Shown here one piece after another: positions 7,870-16,581 of a DNA stretch of 64,000 nt (positions within the stretch are counted from its first letter, which is position 1; every line of letters begins with the position of its first letter). The position numbers and the translations under genes were made by a program. The notes under the pieces are model-generated. The model worked only from the letters and a program-made list of their open reading frames with translations, was not told the DNA's origin and ran no database searches. The DNA comes from Kitasatospora sp. NBC_00458 (GTDB lineage: Bacteria; Actinomycetota; Actinomycetes; Streptomycetales; Streptomycetaceae). The stretch spans positions 2,170,001 through 2,234,000 of the forward strand of contig NZ_CP107904.1 of assembly GCF_036013975.1 (NCBI RefSeq). Direction: 5' to 3'.

Positions 7870-8838
7870 TCAGGCGGGCGGTCCGGTGCCGCTCCACTCC
7901 GTGAGGCGGGCGGCGAGGGCGCGCACCTCGGCGCGCAGCTCGTCCGGCCGCAGGACGGTGAAGGGCCAGCCGAGGCCGGCCAGCATGACCGCCATGCCGT
8001 CCAGTTGCTGTGCGCGGGCCCGCAGCAGGACCCGGCCGTCCTCGGTGGCGGTCACGGTGCCGGCGGTGGGCGGGATCCGGCGGCGGGCCTCGGCGAGGGT
8101 GGTGGTGAGCAGCACCTCCACCTCGTGCGTCCAGGGCACCGAGGCGAGGGATTCCAGCACCCGCTGGACGGGGTCGACGTCCGCCGGGGGGTCGAAGCCG
8201 GTCTCGCGCAGTTCCGCGGTCCGGATCCGGTCGAGGCGGAAGGTGCGCTGTTCGCCGCTGCGGTGGTCGAGTCCCGTCGTGTACCAGCGGCCGGAGTGGA
8301 AGACCAGCCCGTACGGGTCGAACTCGCGCTCGCTGGGGGCGCCTTCGCGGTCCCGGTAGTCGAGCCGGACCCGGCGGCGGCGGCGTGCCGCCTCGGCGAG
8401 CGTGAACAGTGCGGCGGCGGCCGGGGTGGGGCCGGTGGCGGGTGCGGTGGTGAGGCCGAGCGTCTGCTCGACCGCCGCGACGCGCTCGCGCAGTTGCGGC
8501 GGCAGTACCCGCTGGATCTTGGCGAGCGCCGATTCCCCGGCCTGCTCCCCCACCGAGAGGCCGGACCGCCGGCCGGCCAGCAGTCCGAGCACCACGGAGG
8601 CGGCCTCGTCCCCGGTGAGCATCAGTGGCGGCAGCCGGAAGCCGGGCATCAGCCGGTAGCCGCCGTAGCGGCCGCGCTCGGCCTGGACCGGGATGCCGAG
8701 GTCGGCCAGCCGGGTCGCGTAGCGGCGGACGGTGCGGACGTCGACCTCCAGCCGCTCGGCCAGTTCGGCGCCGGTGAGGCCGGGTCGCGCCTGCAGCAGC
8801 TCCAGCAGGGCGAGGGTGCGGCTGACCGGGTGGTCCAT
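7870..8838 (-). CDS. YafY/PafC-type transcriptional regulator with HTH and WYL domains
   Basis: A 322-residue regulator: an HTH_11 winged helix at residues ~1-60 (LTGAELAERLEVDVRTVRRYATRL), then a WYL ligand-sensing domain around 140-215 (GLVFHSGRWYTTGLDHR) and a C-terminal WCX extension. The ATG has GAAGGGA eight bases upstream. It is divergent from an alpha/beta-hydrolase gene across a 361-bp gap, which suggests control of that gene and of itself. The ligand is unknown. Confidence 0.9.
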   Translation of the reverse strand: MDHPVSRTLALLELLQARPGLTGAELAERLEVDVRTVRRYATRLADLGIPVQAERGRYGGYRLMPGFRLPPLMLTGDEAASVVLGLLAGRRSGLSVGEQAGESALAKIQRVLPPQLRERVAAVEQTLGLTTAPATGPTPAAAALFTLAEAARRRRRVRLDYRDREGAPSEREFDPYGLVFHSGRWYTTGLDHRSGEQRTFRLDRIRTAELRETGFDPPADVDPVQRVLESLASVPWTHEVEVLLTTTLAEARRRIPPTAGTVTATEDGRVLLRARAQQLDGMAVMLAGLGWPFTVLRPDELRAEVRALAARLTEWSGTGPPA

Positions 8839-9199
8839 CGTTTCTGTCCCTTCGTCGGGCCTTCTCGGGTGCCGGTACCGGCCTCCTGCGGCCCTCGTTC
8901 GGCCCTCGTGGGGCCCTTGCTCCGCCTGCGGTCCGCCTGCGGTCCCTCGTCCGTGTCCCGGCCCCGGTCCGGCTGTCGTCCGGCCGTGGTCCGGCCGTGG
9001 TTCGACCGCCCTCCGGCCGTCCTCCCGGTGGCCGGATCGATCGGTCGGAACCCGTCGGTTAATCCGGTCGCGTTCTGTCCGCATTCGATCCTAGGGTCGG
9101 AGACAGCGGCAGGCACCCACGGGTCACTCGGGGCGCCAACGGCCGCGCACCGCAAGCAAGGCAAGCACGGCGTGGTTGCCCGGAGAGGATCGATCCATC
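8839..9199. other. Intergenic region between the WYL regulator and hydrolase
   Basis: No gene seen. It contains short GC-rich direct repeats (GTCCGCCTGCG twice, GGTCCGGCCGT variants) and, nearer the hydrolase, a less GC-rich stretch with a possible -10 TAGGGT at 9092-9097 whose -35 is poor. Confidence 0.5.
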
Positions 9200-9943
9200 A
9201 TGAGCACCTTCGTACTCGTTCCCGGATTCTGGCTCGGCGGTTGGGCCTGGGACGCGGTCGCCGAACCGCTGCGCGCGGCCGGTCACACCGTCCACGCGGT
9301 GACCCTGCCCGGCCTCGGCGCGCGGGCCGGCGAGGCCTCGGCCGAGACCGGTGCCGAGAGCCACATCGCCGACCTGACCGAGCTGCTGGTCCGGGAGGAC
9401 CTCCGGGACGTGGTGCTGGTCGCCCACAGTGGAGGCACCGTCGCCGTGTCCGGTGCGACCGACCGGGTGCCCGAGCGCATCCGGCGGGTCGTGTTCGTCG
9501 ACTCCGGGCCGCTCGACGACGGCGTCGCGCTGGCCGACCTCTGGGAACCGGCCTACCGCGAGGCGATGGAGGCCTCCCTGGTCGACGGCTGGCGCCTGCC
9601 GCTGCCCTCCTGGGAACTGCTGGCCTCCAACGGGGGCAGTGTCGACGGGATCGACGAGGCCGGGCTGGCCCGGTTCCGCGAGCTGGCCACCGACCAGCCG
9701 CTCCGGACGCTCACCGATCCGGTCCGGCTGACCGGCGGGGCGGAGAAGCTGCCGAAGGCGCTGATCTCGTGCTCCATCCCGCTGGAGCAGGTCCGCGCGA
9801 TGATCGCCGACGGCCACCCGTACTTCGCGCTGCTGGGCGGGCCGGAGTGGGAGCTGCGCGAGGTGCTGACCGGGCACTGGCCGATGTTCTCCAGGCCGGC
9901 CGAGACGGCGGCGGCGCTGGTGGAGCTCGCCGAGGCCGAGTAG
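9200..9943 (+). CDS. Alpha/beta hydrolase
   Basis: A 247-residue cytoplasmic hydrolase of the EstC/salicylate-esterase-like group. The N-terminal VLVPGFWLGGWAWDAV forms the oxyanion-hole loop, the nucleophile is Ser77 in AHSGG, and the late His is in LTGHWPMFSRP. The substrate is unknown; relatives are esterases or hydroxynitrile-lyase-like enzymes. The start has a GGAGAGGAT ribosome site. Divergence from the WYL regulator implies regulation by it. Confidence 0.88.
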   Translation: MSTFVLVPGFWLGGWAWDAVAEPLRAAGHTVHAVTLPGLGARAGEASAETGAESHIADLTELLVREDLRDVVLVAHSGGTVAVSGATDRVPERIRRVVFVDSGPLDDGVALADLWEPAYREAMEASLVDGWRLPLPSWELLASNGGSVDGIDEAGLARFRELATDQPLRTLTDPVRLTGGAEKLPKALISCSIPLEQVRAMIADGHPYFALLGGPEWELREVLTGHWPMFSRPAETAAALVELAEAE

Positions 9944-10289
9944 CGGCCGACGGCCGGGGCGGGTGCCGGGTCGGGTCGGGTGCCGGGTCGGGTCGGGTGC
10001 CGGGTCGGGTGCCGGGTCGGGTCGGGTGCCGACGGCCCCGGGCGGGGCGGGGACGGGGAAGGCGGGCGGGGAAGGCGGGTAGGGAACGCGGGTGGGGCAG
10101 GGCGGGTAGGGCAGGGCGGGGATGGGGCCCCGTGGTCTCCGGATCCGGGCCGGACAGCAGGATCGTCCGCGTGTTCGGATGCGTCGGACGGGCGGGGCGG
10201 AGCAGGATGGGCACGACGCTCCCGGCCCGGGCCCGGCGCGCCGACCTGCACCGACCTGCGCCGACGACCGAACGGGGGCGGACCCGCCG
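9944..10289. repeat. Non-coding gap with GGGTC/GGGTGCC and G-rich short repeats
   Basis: No gene seen. From about 9957 to 10030 the sequence is a patchwork of GGGTCGGGTGCC units, followed to about 10120 by runs such as GGCGGGGA and GGCGGGTA. The G-runs could form quadruplex structures downstream of the hydrolase gene. Confidence 0.6.
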
Positions 10290-10610
10290 ATGAGTCAGTA
10301 CCCCGTCTCCACGGACGACGGCGCCGTGCCCGAGGCCGTGTCCGCGCCGGGGCGGGCCGCCGCCGCCGCGGCGACCGGCGGCCCTGCCGACGCAGCGTCC
10401 CCCGGTGCGGTGGACGCCCGTTCCCGACCGCCCCGCCCGGACCAGCCGGTGCGGGCGGGCGGTTCGGACGGCGGCGCGGTCCGTGGCGTCGTCGGCGGCG
10501 TGCCCGGCGCGGGCGGGCGCACCCCGATCCCCCGCACCCGCGAACGCAAGCCCGTCGCCCCCGCCCCGCGGGCCGGGGCGGCCACCGAGACCACGGAGGA
10601 CCAGGCATGA
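10290..10610 (+). CDS. Small Ala/Gly/Pro-rich hypothetical protein coupled to the flavoprotein
   Basis: A 106-residue low-complexity protein with no signal peptide or membrane segment; the centre is Gly/Val-rich and the end is basic then acidic. Its stop overlaps the start of the next gene (ATGA), which is the main reason to accept it as a gene. No family is recognised and the ATG lacks a convincing ribosome site. Confidence 0.4.
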   Translation: MSQYPVSTDDGAVPEAVSAPGRAAAAAATGGPADAASPGAVDARSRPPRPDQPVRAGGSDGGAVRGVVGGVPGAGGRTPIPRTRERKPVAPAPRAGAATETTEDQA

Positions 10611-12100
10611 CCACCGCTTCCACCGCTTCCGCCGCTTCTTCCTCGGCCGCTTCGTCGTCGGCCGCCCCCGAGGAGTACGACGTGATCGTCGTCGGGGCCG
10701 GACCGACCGGCGAGAACGTGGCCGACCGGACCGCCGCCGCAGGCCTGCGCACGGTGATCGTGGAGAGCGAACTGGTCGGGGGCGAGTGCTCGTACTGGGC
10801 CTGCATGCCGAGCAAGGCGCTGCTGCGCCCGGTGGCGGCGCTGGCCGACGCGCGCGCGGTGGCGGGCTCCCGGGAGGCCGTCGGCGGCGGCACGCTGGAC
10901 CCGGCCGCCGTGCTGGCCCGGCGCGACTCCTTCACTTCGCACTGGCAGGACGACGGCCAGGTGAAGTGGCTCCGCGACACCGGGATCGACCTGGTCCGCG
11001 GCCACGGCCGGCTGGCCGGCGAGCGACAGGTGACGGTCGAGGCGGAGGACGGCAGCGAGCGGCTGCTCGTCGCCCGGCACGCCGTCGCGGTCTGCACCGG
11101 CAGCCGGCCCGTCCTCCCGCAGGACGTCCCCGGGCTGGCCGAGGCCCGGCCGTGGACCAACCGCGAGGCGACCGGCTCGTCCACCGTGCCCGGGCGGCTG
11201 GCGGTGGTCGGCGGCGGGGTGGTCGGCGTGGAACTGGCCACCGCCTGGCGGGCGCTCGGGTCGGAGGTCGTGCTGCTGGTACGCGGCTCCGCGCTGCTGC
11301 CCCGGATGGAGCCGTTCGCGGGTGAGCTGGTGGCGGACGGGCTGCGGGAGGCGGGCGTGGACGTGCGGTTCGGAGCCTCGGTCGGCTCCCTGGAGCGCGC
11401 GGACGGGCCCGGTTCGGAGGTCGGGCTGGTCCTGGCCGACGGCGGGCGGCTGACCGTCGACGAGGTCCTCTACGCCACCGGCCGGGCGCCGCGCACGGCC
11501 GACATCGGCCTGGAGCAGGTCGGCCTGCACCCCGGCGGCTGGCTCGACGTGGACGACAGCTGCACCGTGCTCGGTGTCGACGGCGACTGGCTGTACGCGG
11601 CCGGGGACGTCAACCACCGGGCGCTGCTCACCCACCAGGGCAAGTACCAGGCACGGATCGCCGGTGCGGCGATCGCCGCACGCGCCCAGGGGCGGCCGCT
11701 GGACACCGCACGCTGGGGCGCGCACGCCGCGTCGGCCGACAGCGCGGGTGCGCCGCAGGTCGTGTTCACGCACCCGGAGGTCGCGGCCGTCGGCCTCACC
11801 CTGGACGCGGCCGAGCGGGCCGGGCTGCGGGTCAAGGCGATCGACCACGACCTCGGCGCGGTCGCCGGCGCCTCGCTCTACGGCGACGACTACCGGGGCC
11901 GGGCCCGGGTCGTCTTCGACCTGGACCGGGAGGTGCTGGTCGGCGCCTCGTTCGTCGGCCCCGGGGTCTCCGAACTGCTGCACTCGGCCACCGTCGCCGT
12001 GGTCGGCGAGGTGCCGATCGACCGGCTCTGGCACGCGGTCCCGGCGTACCCGACGATCAGCGAGGTCTGGCTGCGCCTGCTGGAGGGCTGCCGGGGGTGA
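10607..12100 (+). CDS. Pyridine nucleotide-disulfide oxidoreductase-like flavoprotein
   Basis: A 497-residue FAD protein of the lipoamide/mercuric reductase fold. FAD motif GAGPTG is at ~30-35, the redox pair Cys61 and Cys66 is in GECSYWACMPSK, the NAD(P) motif GGGVVG at ~204, the second FAD segment is LYAAGDVN, and the dimerisation domain follows. The C-terminal active-site His of classical members (HPTxSE) is Tyr here (AYPTISE), so the protein may not be a classical disulfide reductase. The first 20 residues are a Ser/Ala-rich tail. Translation is coupled to the small gene before it. Confidence 0.88.
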   Translation: MTTASTASAASSSAASSSAAPEEYDVIVVGAGPTGENVADRTAAAGLRTVIVESELVGGECSYWACMPSKALLRPVAALADARAVAGSREAVGGGTLDPAAVLARRDSFTSHWQDDGQVKWLRDTGIDLVRGHGRLAGERQVTVEAEDGSERLLVARHAVAVCTGSRPVLPQDVPGLAEARPWTNREATGSSTVPGRLAVVGGGVVGVELATAWRALGSEVVLLVRGSALLPRMEPFAGELVADGLREAGVDVRFGASVGSLERADGPGSEVGLVLADGGRLTVDEVLYATGRAPRTADIGLEQVGLHPGGWLDVDDSCTVLGVDGDWLYAAGDVNHRALLTHQGKYQARIAGAAIAARAQGRPLDTARWGAHAASADSAGAPQVVFTHPEVAAVGLTLDAAERAGLRVKAIDHDLGAVAGASLYGDDYRGRARVVFDLDREVLVGASFVGPGVSELLHSATVAVVGEVPIDRLWHAVPAYPTISEVWLRLLEGCRG

Positions 12101-12306
12101 GCCCGCCGTCCCCCGCCCGCCGTCCGCCTCACGTACGTGGGACGGGCGGCACTCGGGGACGGGCGGCGCGGCGCGGGGACAGCACGGGGACAGCGCGGCG
12201 CAAAGGGCGCGGCCCGGCGCGGCGAGGTGTGGGAGTCGGCGGAGGGCGCGACACTGGCCGGAGGGGGTGTCAGGGCGGGGCCGTTACGCCGACCAGGTGG
12301 TGTGTG

Positions 12307-13431
12307 ATGACCGAGGTGCTGTTGGCCGTCGGGACCGAGAAGGGCCTCTTCCTCGGACGCAGCCGCGACCGGCTGGACTGGGAGTTCAGCGGGCCGCACT
12401 TCCGGATGAACGCGGTCTACTCCGTCGCGATCGACGGCCGGGACCCGGTCGACGGCAGGAACCGCCGTGACGGCCGGGCCCGGCTGCTGGTGGGCGCCGA
12501 CAGCAGCCACTGGGGCCCGTCGGTCTGGCGCTCGGACGACCTGGGCGCCACCTGGTCCGAGCCCGCCGCACCGGCCATCCGCTTCCCCGAACACACCGGC
12601 GCCTCGCTCACCCGGGTCTGGCAGCTCCAGCCGGCGGGGCCCGAGGCCCCCGGTGTGGTCTACGCGGGCACCGAACCGGCCGCGCTGTTCCGCTCCGCGG
12701 ACGGCGGCGCGACCTTCACGATGGTGGAGTCGCTCTGGGAGCACCCGCAGCGGGCCGAGTGGGGCGCCGGCTTCGGCGGCCAGGGCCTGCACACCGTGCT
12801 CACCGACCCGCGCGACGCCGAGCGGCTGCTGGTCGCGGTCTCCAGCGGCGGCGTCTACCGCAGCAAGGACGGCGGCGGCAGCTGGGTGCCGTCCAACTCC
12901 GGGCTGCGGGCCGAGTTCCTGCCCGAGGAGAGCCAGTACCCCGAGTTCGGCCAGTGCGTCCACAAGATCGCCCCGGACGCCGTCGACCCCGACCGGCTCT
13001 ACCTGCAGAACCACGGCGGCGTCTACCGCAGCGACGACGCGGGCGAGAGCTGGCGGTCCATCGCCGACGGGCTGCCGGCCGATTTCGGCTTCGCCGTCGC
13101 CGCGCACCCGCGCCTCGCCGACACCGCGTACGTGTTCCCGCTCGGCGGCGCCGACGACCGCATCCCGCCCGGCCGCCGCTGCCGGGTCTTCCGCACGGCC
13201 GACGGCGGCGACAGCTGGCAGCCGCTGGCCGAGGGCCTCCCCGGCGAGGACCACTACGGTGTCGTGCTGCGCGACGCGCTGCGCACCGACGACGCCGACC
13301 CGGCCGGCCTCTACTTCGGCACCCGCACCGGCGAGGTCTACGCCAGCCACGATGAGGGCGAGCACTGGTCGTCGCTGCTCTCCCACCTGCCGGACGTCCT
13401 GTGCGTCCGGGCCGCCGTGGTCGCCGACTGA
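12307..13431 (+). CDS. BNR/VPS10-like beta-propeller protein (sialidase-type repeats)
   Basis: A 374-residue cytoplasmic protein without signal peptide. It contains several Asp-box repeats of the form S.D.G..W (RSDDLGATW, RSADGGATF, RSKDGGGSW, RSDDAGESW, RTADGGDSW, ASHDEGEHW), which make a propeller. Catalytic residues of true sialidases are not recognisable, so an enzymatic role is doubtful. The start ATG lies in GTGTGATG with no strong ribosome site. No functional partner is adjacent. Confidence 0.8.
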   Translation: MTEVLLAVGTEKGLFLGRSRDRLDWEFSGPHFRMNAVYSVAIDGRDPVDGRNRRDGRARLLVGADSSHWGPSVWRSDDLGATWSEPAAPAIRFPEHTGASLTRVWQLQPAGPEAPGVVYAGTEPAALFRSADGGATFTMVESLWEHPQRAEWGAGFGGQGLHTVLTDPRDAERLLVAVSSGGVYRSKDGGGSWVPSNSGLRAEFLPEESQYPEFGQCVHKIAPDAVDPDRLYLQNHGGVYRSDDAGESWRSIADGLPADFGFAVAAHPRLADTAYVFPLGGADDRIPPGRRCRVFRTADGGDSWQPLAEGLPGEDHYGVVLRDALRTDDADPAGLYFGTRTGEVYASHDEGEHWSSLLSHLPDVLCVRAAVVAD

Positions 13432-13728
13432 CCCCTAGCGCACCGCCCCACCGTGCCGCGCCGGGCTCGGGTGGGGCCGAGGGTGACGTTCACGGAGCCG
13501 TCCCCTTCCGGTGCCTCCGTGAGCGTGGGGGTTCCGTCCTCGGCCTCGACGGAACTCGCACCGTGGTCCCGCCGCGGTCCTCACCGGAAGACGCAAGGGA
13601 TGAGGTGGGGATCCACGGCCCCTGGGGCGACGTGGCCGGGCGGCCAAACCCGGTTGCCGCCGGGTGGGACGCTCACGGAGCATGGCGGACGGCACGGTGT
13701 TCTCACTCCCGGAGATCGGACGGTCGGC

Positions 13729-14505
13729 GTGGCGGATGCGGAAGCGGAGTGGCAGGTCGGGTACGGCGTCGACGGACGTCCCGTCGTGCGGTACCAGCGG
13801 GGCGAGCGGGACGGCCGCCCCTGGGCCGACCGGCTGGAGGTGCTCGACCCCGGCGCGGACCCGGCCGTCCCCGCGCGGTACGTGCTGGCGGAGCTGCCCG
13901 GCTGGGTGGTCTCCGGACCCGTCCCGCTCGGCGAGGAGCTGATGCGCCACGGGGCGACCGCCCTGCGGCACGGCCACACCATGCACCGGCCGCTGACCGG
14001 CGAACCTCCCGCCGGGGGCTGGGCGTCCTGGGCGGAGGCCCCGGTCCGGGACGGGTTCCACCTGGTGCCGTGCGACCGGGAGGCCGGGGAACTGGTCCGG
14101 GCCTCGGTCGGCGCCTTCGGCCCCGGTCACCCCGACCACCGCCCCGGGGAACTCGACGACGAGCAGACCGCGGTGCGGCGACTGGACGAACTGCTCTCCG
14201 GGGAGGTCATCGGCCGCCTGCTGCCGACCAGCGCCCTGGTCGTGGACGGCGCCGACCGGGTGGTGGCCGGCGCCGTCCTGACCGACTGGGACGGCCTGCC
14301 CTGGATCGCCCACGTCTTCCGCGACCCGGACCTCGGCTACCCCGGTCTCGGCCGCGGCCTGCTGTGCCGCGTCCTCGCCGACACCGCCGCGCGCGGCGCC
14401 GCCCAGATCGGCCTGGCGGTGACCGAGGGCAACCGGGCGCGGCGGCTGTACGAGTCGCTCGGTTTCACGGTCACCCGCAGCACGCTGACGGTGGTCGTCC
14501 CCTGA
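13729..14505 (+). CDS. GNAT family N-acetyltransferase
   Basis: A 258-residue protein whose C-terminal ~120 residues are a GNAT fold: AHVFRDPDLGYPGLGRGLL is the acetyl-CoA pyrophosphate loop and the end VTEGNRARRLYESLGFTVTRS is the typical last motif. The N-terminal half is less conserved. The GTG start is tentative; the frame runs open further upstream, and a short open stretch beginning with ATG at 13682 in another frame leaves a frameshift possible. The substrate is unknown. Confidence 0.75.
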   Translation: MADAEAEWQVGYGVDGRPVVRYQRGERDGRPWADRLEVLDPGADPAVPARYVLAELPGWVVSGPVPLGEELMRHGATALRHGHTMHRPLTGEPPAGGWASWAEAPVRDGFHLVPCDREAGELVRASVGAFGPGHPDHRPGELDDEQTAVRRLDELLSGEVIGRLLPTSALVVDGADRVVAGAVLTDWDGLPWIAHVFRDPDLGYPGLGRGLLCRVLADTAARGAAQIGLAVTEGNRARRLYESLGFTVTRSTLTVVVP

Positions 14506-14527
14506 GACGCCCGGCGCCGCGGGCGCC

Positions 14528-14572
14528 GCCGTCCTGGAGCCGGCCTCAGGGGCGGGCCAGCTCCAGGACGGC
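14528..14572. terminator. Bidirectional terminator hairpin
   Basis: Perfect 13-bp arms (GCCGTCCTGGAGC and its complement) flank a 19-base loop between the convergent GNAT and EamA genes. The right arm lies inside the end of the EamA coding sequence. Confidence 0.65.
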
Positions 14573-15451
14573 TATCCCGGCCAGGACGGTCGCGCTCGCC
14601 GCCATCCGCAGCCGCCCGAGCCGCTCCCGGAACACCACGGTGGCGATCAGCGCCGCGATCACGATGCTGGTCTCGCGCAACGCGGCGATGCTCGCGAGGT
14701 TCCCCCTCGACTGGGCCCAGACCACCAGCCCGTACGCAGTCAGCGACAGCACCCCGCCGAGCAGGCCCACCGGGACCAGCGGACCGGCCCCGGCCAGCAG
14801 GCCCCGCCCCCGGCGCGCCCAGGCGATCAGTGCCAGCGCCGGCCCCTGAAGCAGGAACAGCCAGGCGACGTAGCCGCCGACCGTCCCCGCGTGCCGCACA
14901 CCGCCGCCGTCCAGCACGGTGTACGCCGCGATCATCACGCCGGTCCCCGCGGCCGCCCCGAGCGCGGGCAGCTGCGCCCGCCCCGGTATCCCCTTGGCGA
15001 AGGCCAGCCCGATCAGGCCGCAGGAGATGACGGCGACGCCGAGCAGTTCCCCGCCGCCGAGCACGTCGCCCAGCACCGTGACGGACAGCACCGCCACCAG
15101 CAGCGGCGCGGAACCCCGGGCGATCGGGTACATCTGCCCGAAGTCCCCCAGCTGGTAGGCCCGGAGCAGGAAGAGCTGGGACATCACCTGCATCGCCACC
15201 GAGGCGATCAGGTACGGCCAGGCCGCCGCGGCGGGCAACGGGTTGAGCAGCACCAGCACCACCGCGCAGCCGGTGTACGCGAGGTTGATCAGGGCGAAGC
15301 CGACCAGCTTGTCCCCGATCCGGTGCGCCAGTCCGTTCCAGACCGCGTGCAGCACGGCCGCGGCGAGGACCGCCGCGGGAACGACCGCGGCACCGCCCGC
15401 GGGCGCGGCGACGGCGGTGGCCGCAGCGGCGGCACCGGCGACAGCAGGCAT
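14546..15451 (-). CDS. EamA/DMT family transporter
   Basis: A 301-residue inner-membrane protein with ten hydrophobic segments in two EamA halves (LHAVWNGLAHRIGDK, FLLRAYQLGDFGQMYPIARGSAPLL; second half VVWAQSRGNLASIAALRETSIV, FRERL). Such proteins export or import small metabolites; the substrate is not predictable. It is divergent from a MurR/RpiR regulator whose SIS domain binds sugar phosphates, hinting at a sugar-related substrate. Confidence 0.85.
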   Translation of the reverse strand: MPAVAGAAAAATAVAAPAGGAAVVPAAVLAAAVLHAVWNGLAHRIGDKLVGFALINLAYTGCAVVLVLLNPLPAAAAWPYLIASVAMQVMSQLFLLRAYQLGDFGQMYPIARGSAPLLVAVLSVTVLGDVLGGGELLGVAVISCGLIGLAFAKGIPGRAQLPALGAAAGTGVMIAAYTVLDGGGVRHAGTVGGYVAWLFLLQGPALALIAWARRGRGLLAGAGPLVPVGLLGGVLSLTAYGLVVWAQSRGNLASIAALRETSIVIAALIATVVFRERLGRLRMAASATVLAGIAVLELARP

Positions 15452-15484
15452 GGCGGAACTCCCGTTCGACAGGCCATCAGGCTC

Positions 15485-15507
15485 GGAATCGGATTCCAGG
15501 CTACACT
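15485..15507 (+). promoter_or_regulatory. Operator GGAATC-N-GATTCC and -10 of the RpiR gene
   Basis: A perfect 13-bp palindrome is followed by TACACT at 15502-15507. The RpiR ATG begins seven bases after that -10, so the transcript is probably leaderless and the palindrome would sit where a repressor blocks it. The same 62-bp gap must also carry the EamA promoter. Confidence 0.55.
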
Positions 15508-15513
15508 TGATTC

Positions 15514-16380
15514 ATGGAAGAGCGTTCCGAATATTTCTCCCCGCTGGAGTCCCAGCTGGCCGCGCACATCCGCGCCCGGCTCGGCGAGCTGCGGGGCACC
15601 GAGGCCCGGGTCGCCCAGGTGGTCCTCGCCCGGGGCGCCGACCTGGTCGGGCTCAGCGTCAGCGACGTCGCCGAGCTCGCCGGCACCGCGCCGTCCTCCG
15701 TGGTCCGGGCCTGCCAGCGGCTCGGCTTCCGCGGCTACCAGGAGCTGAAGATCGCCGCCGTCCGGCAGGCTCCGGCCCCCGCCCCCGACCCGGCCGACGC
15801 CCGGGACCCGGCCGCCCGGGCGCTCGCCGACACCGTCCGCGCCGCCCACGAGGCACTCGACGGCATGGCCACCACGCTCGGCGCCGACGACCTCCGGGCG
15901 GCGGCCGGGGCACTGAACGCCGCCGACCACGTCCTGGTCGTCGGCGCGGGCCTCTCGGCCGCGGTCGTCGTCGACGCCGCCTACCGCCTGCGCGCCCTCG
16001 GGTTCCTCACCGACTCCCCCGCCGACCCGATCACCGCCCAGTTCGCGGCCGCCCAGCTCCCGCCCACCGCCGCCTGCCTGGCCGTCAGCCACACCGGCTC
16101 CACCCGCACCGTGGTCGACGCCGCCCGCCACGCCCGCGCCAACGGCGCCGCCGTCGTCGCGCTCACCAGCTACGCCCGCTCCCCGCTCAGCGAGGCGGCG
16201 ACGCACACCCTGGTCGCCGGCGGCCAGGACCTGGTCTTCGGCCTGGAGACCACCGCCAGCCGCATCGCCCACCTCACCGTCGTCGACGCACTGACCTCGA
16301 CCCTGCTCGCCCTCCGCGGCGAGACGGCCGAACGGGCCCTGCGGCTGTCGGCGGACGTGACGGCGGACCACGCGTACTGA
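15514..16380 (+). CDS. MurR/RpiR family transcriptional regulator
   Basis: A 288-residue regulator: N-terminal HTH_6 domain (RVAQVVLARGADLVGLSVSDVAELAG, then SSVVRACQRLGFRGYQELK), an acidic Pro-rich linker near 87-105, and a SIS domain at ~120-270 (VLVVGAGLSAAVV, AVSHTGSTRTVVDAARHARANGA) that should bind a sugar phosphate. It is divergent from the EamA transporter, its likely target. Confidence 0.9.
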   Translation: MEERSEYFSPLESQLAAHIRARLGELRGTEARVAQVVLARGADLVGLSVSDVAELAGTAPSSVVRACQRLGFRGYQELKIAAVRQAPAPAPDPADARDPAARALADTVRAAHEALDGMATTLGADDLRAAAGALNAADHVLVVGAGLSAAVVVDAAYRLRALGFLTDSPADPITAQFAAAQLPPTAACLAVSHTGSTRTVVDAARHARANGAAVVALTSYARSPLSEAATHTLVAGGQDLVFGLETTASRIAHLTVVDALTSTLLALRGETAERALRLSADVTADHAY

Positions 16381-16581
16381 GGCGCACCGGCGGGTTCCCG
16401 GCGGCGGGCCGGAACGGGCCGGAACGGGAGCGCGGCGGCGGGGCGGCGCTGCGCCGCACCCGTCCCGGTGAAGCACGGACGGCCCCCCGCGGCCCCGGGG
16501 GTGAGTCCGGGGTGAGCCGGGCCCGTTCGAGGGGTGGAACGACGGCCTGGCCGGTCAGTGGCGGTGTGTAGGCTCGCGGGC

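Noticed and set aside
9944..10289. Coding sequence in the G-rich repeat tract
   Set aside because: Reading frames here only encode Gly/Arg/Val-rich low complexity and have no start signals.
13682..13942. Frameshifted upstream part of the GNAT gene
   Set aside because: An open frame begins with a plausible ATG, but the main frame gives a full-length protein; no decisive evidence for a sequencing or natural frameshift.
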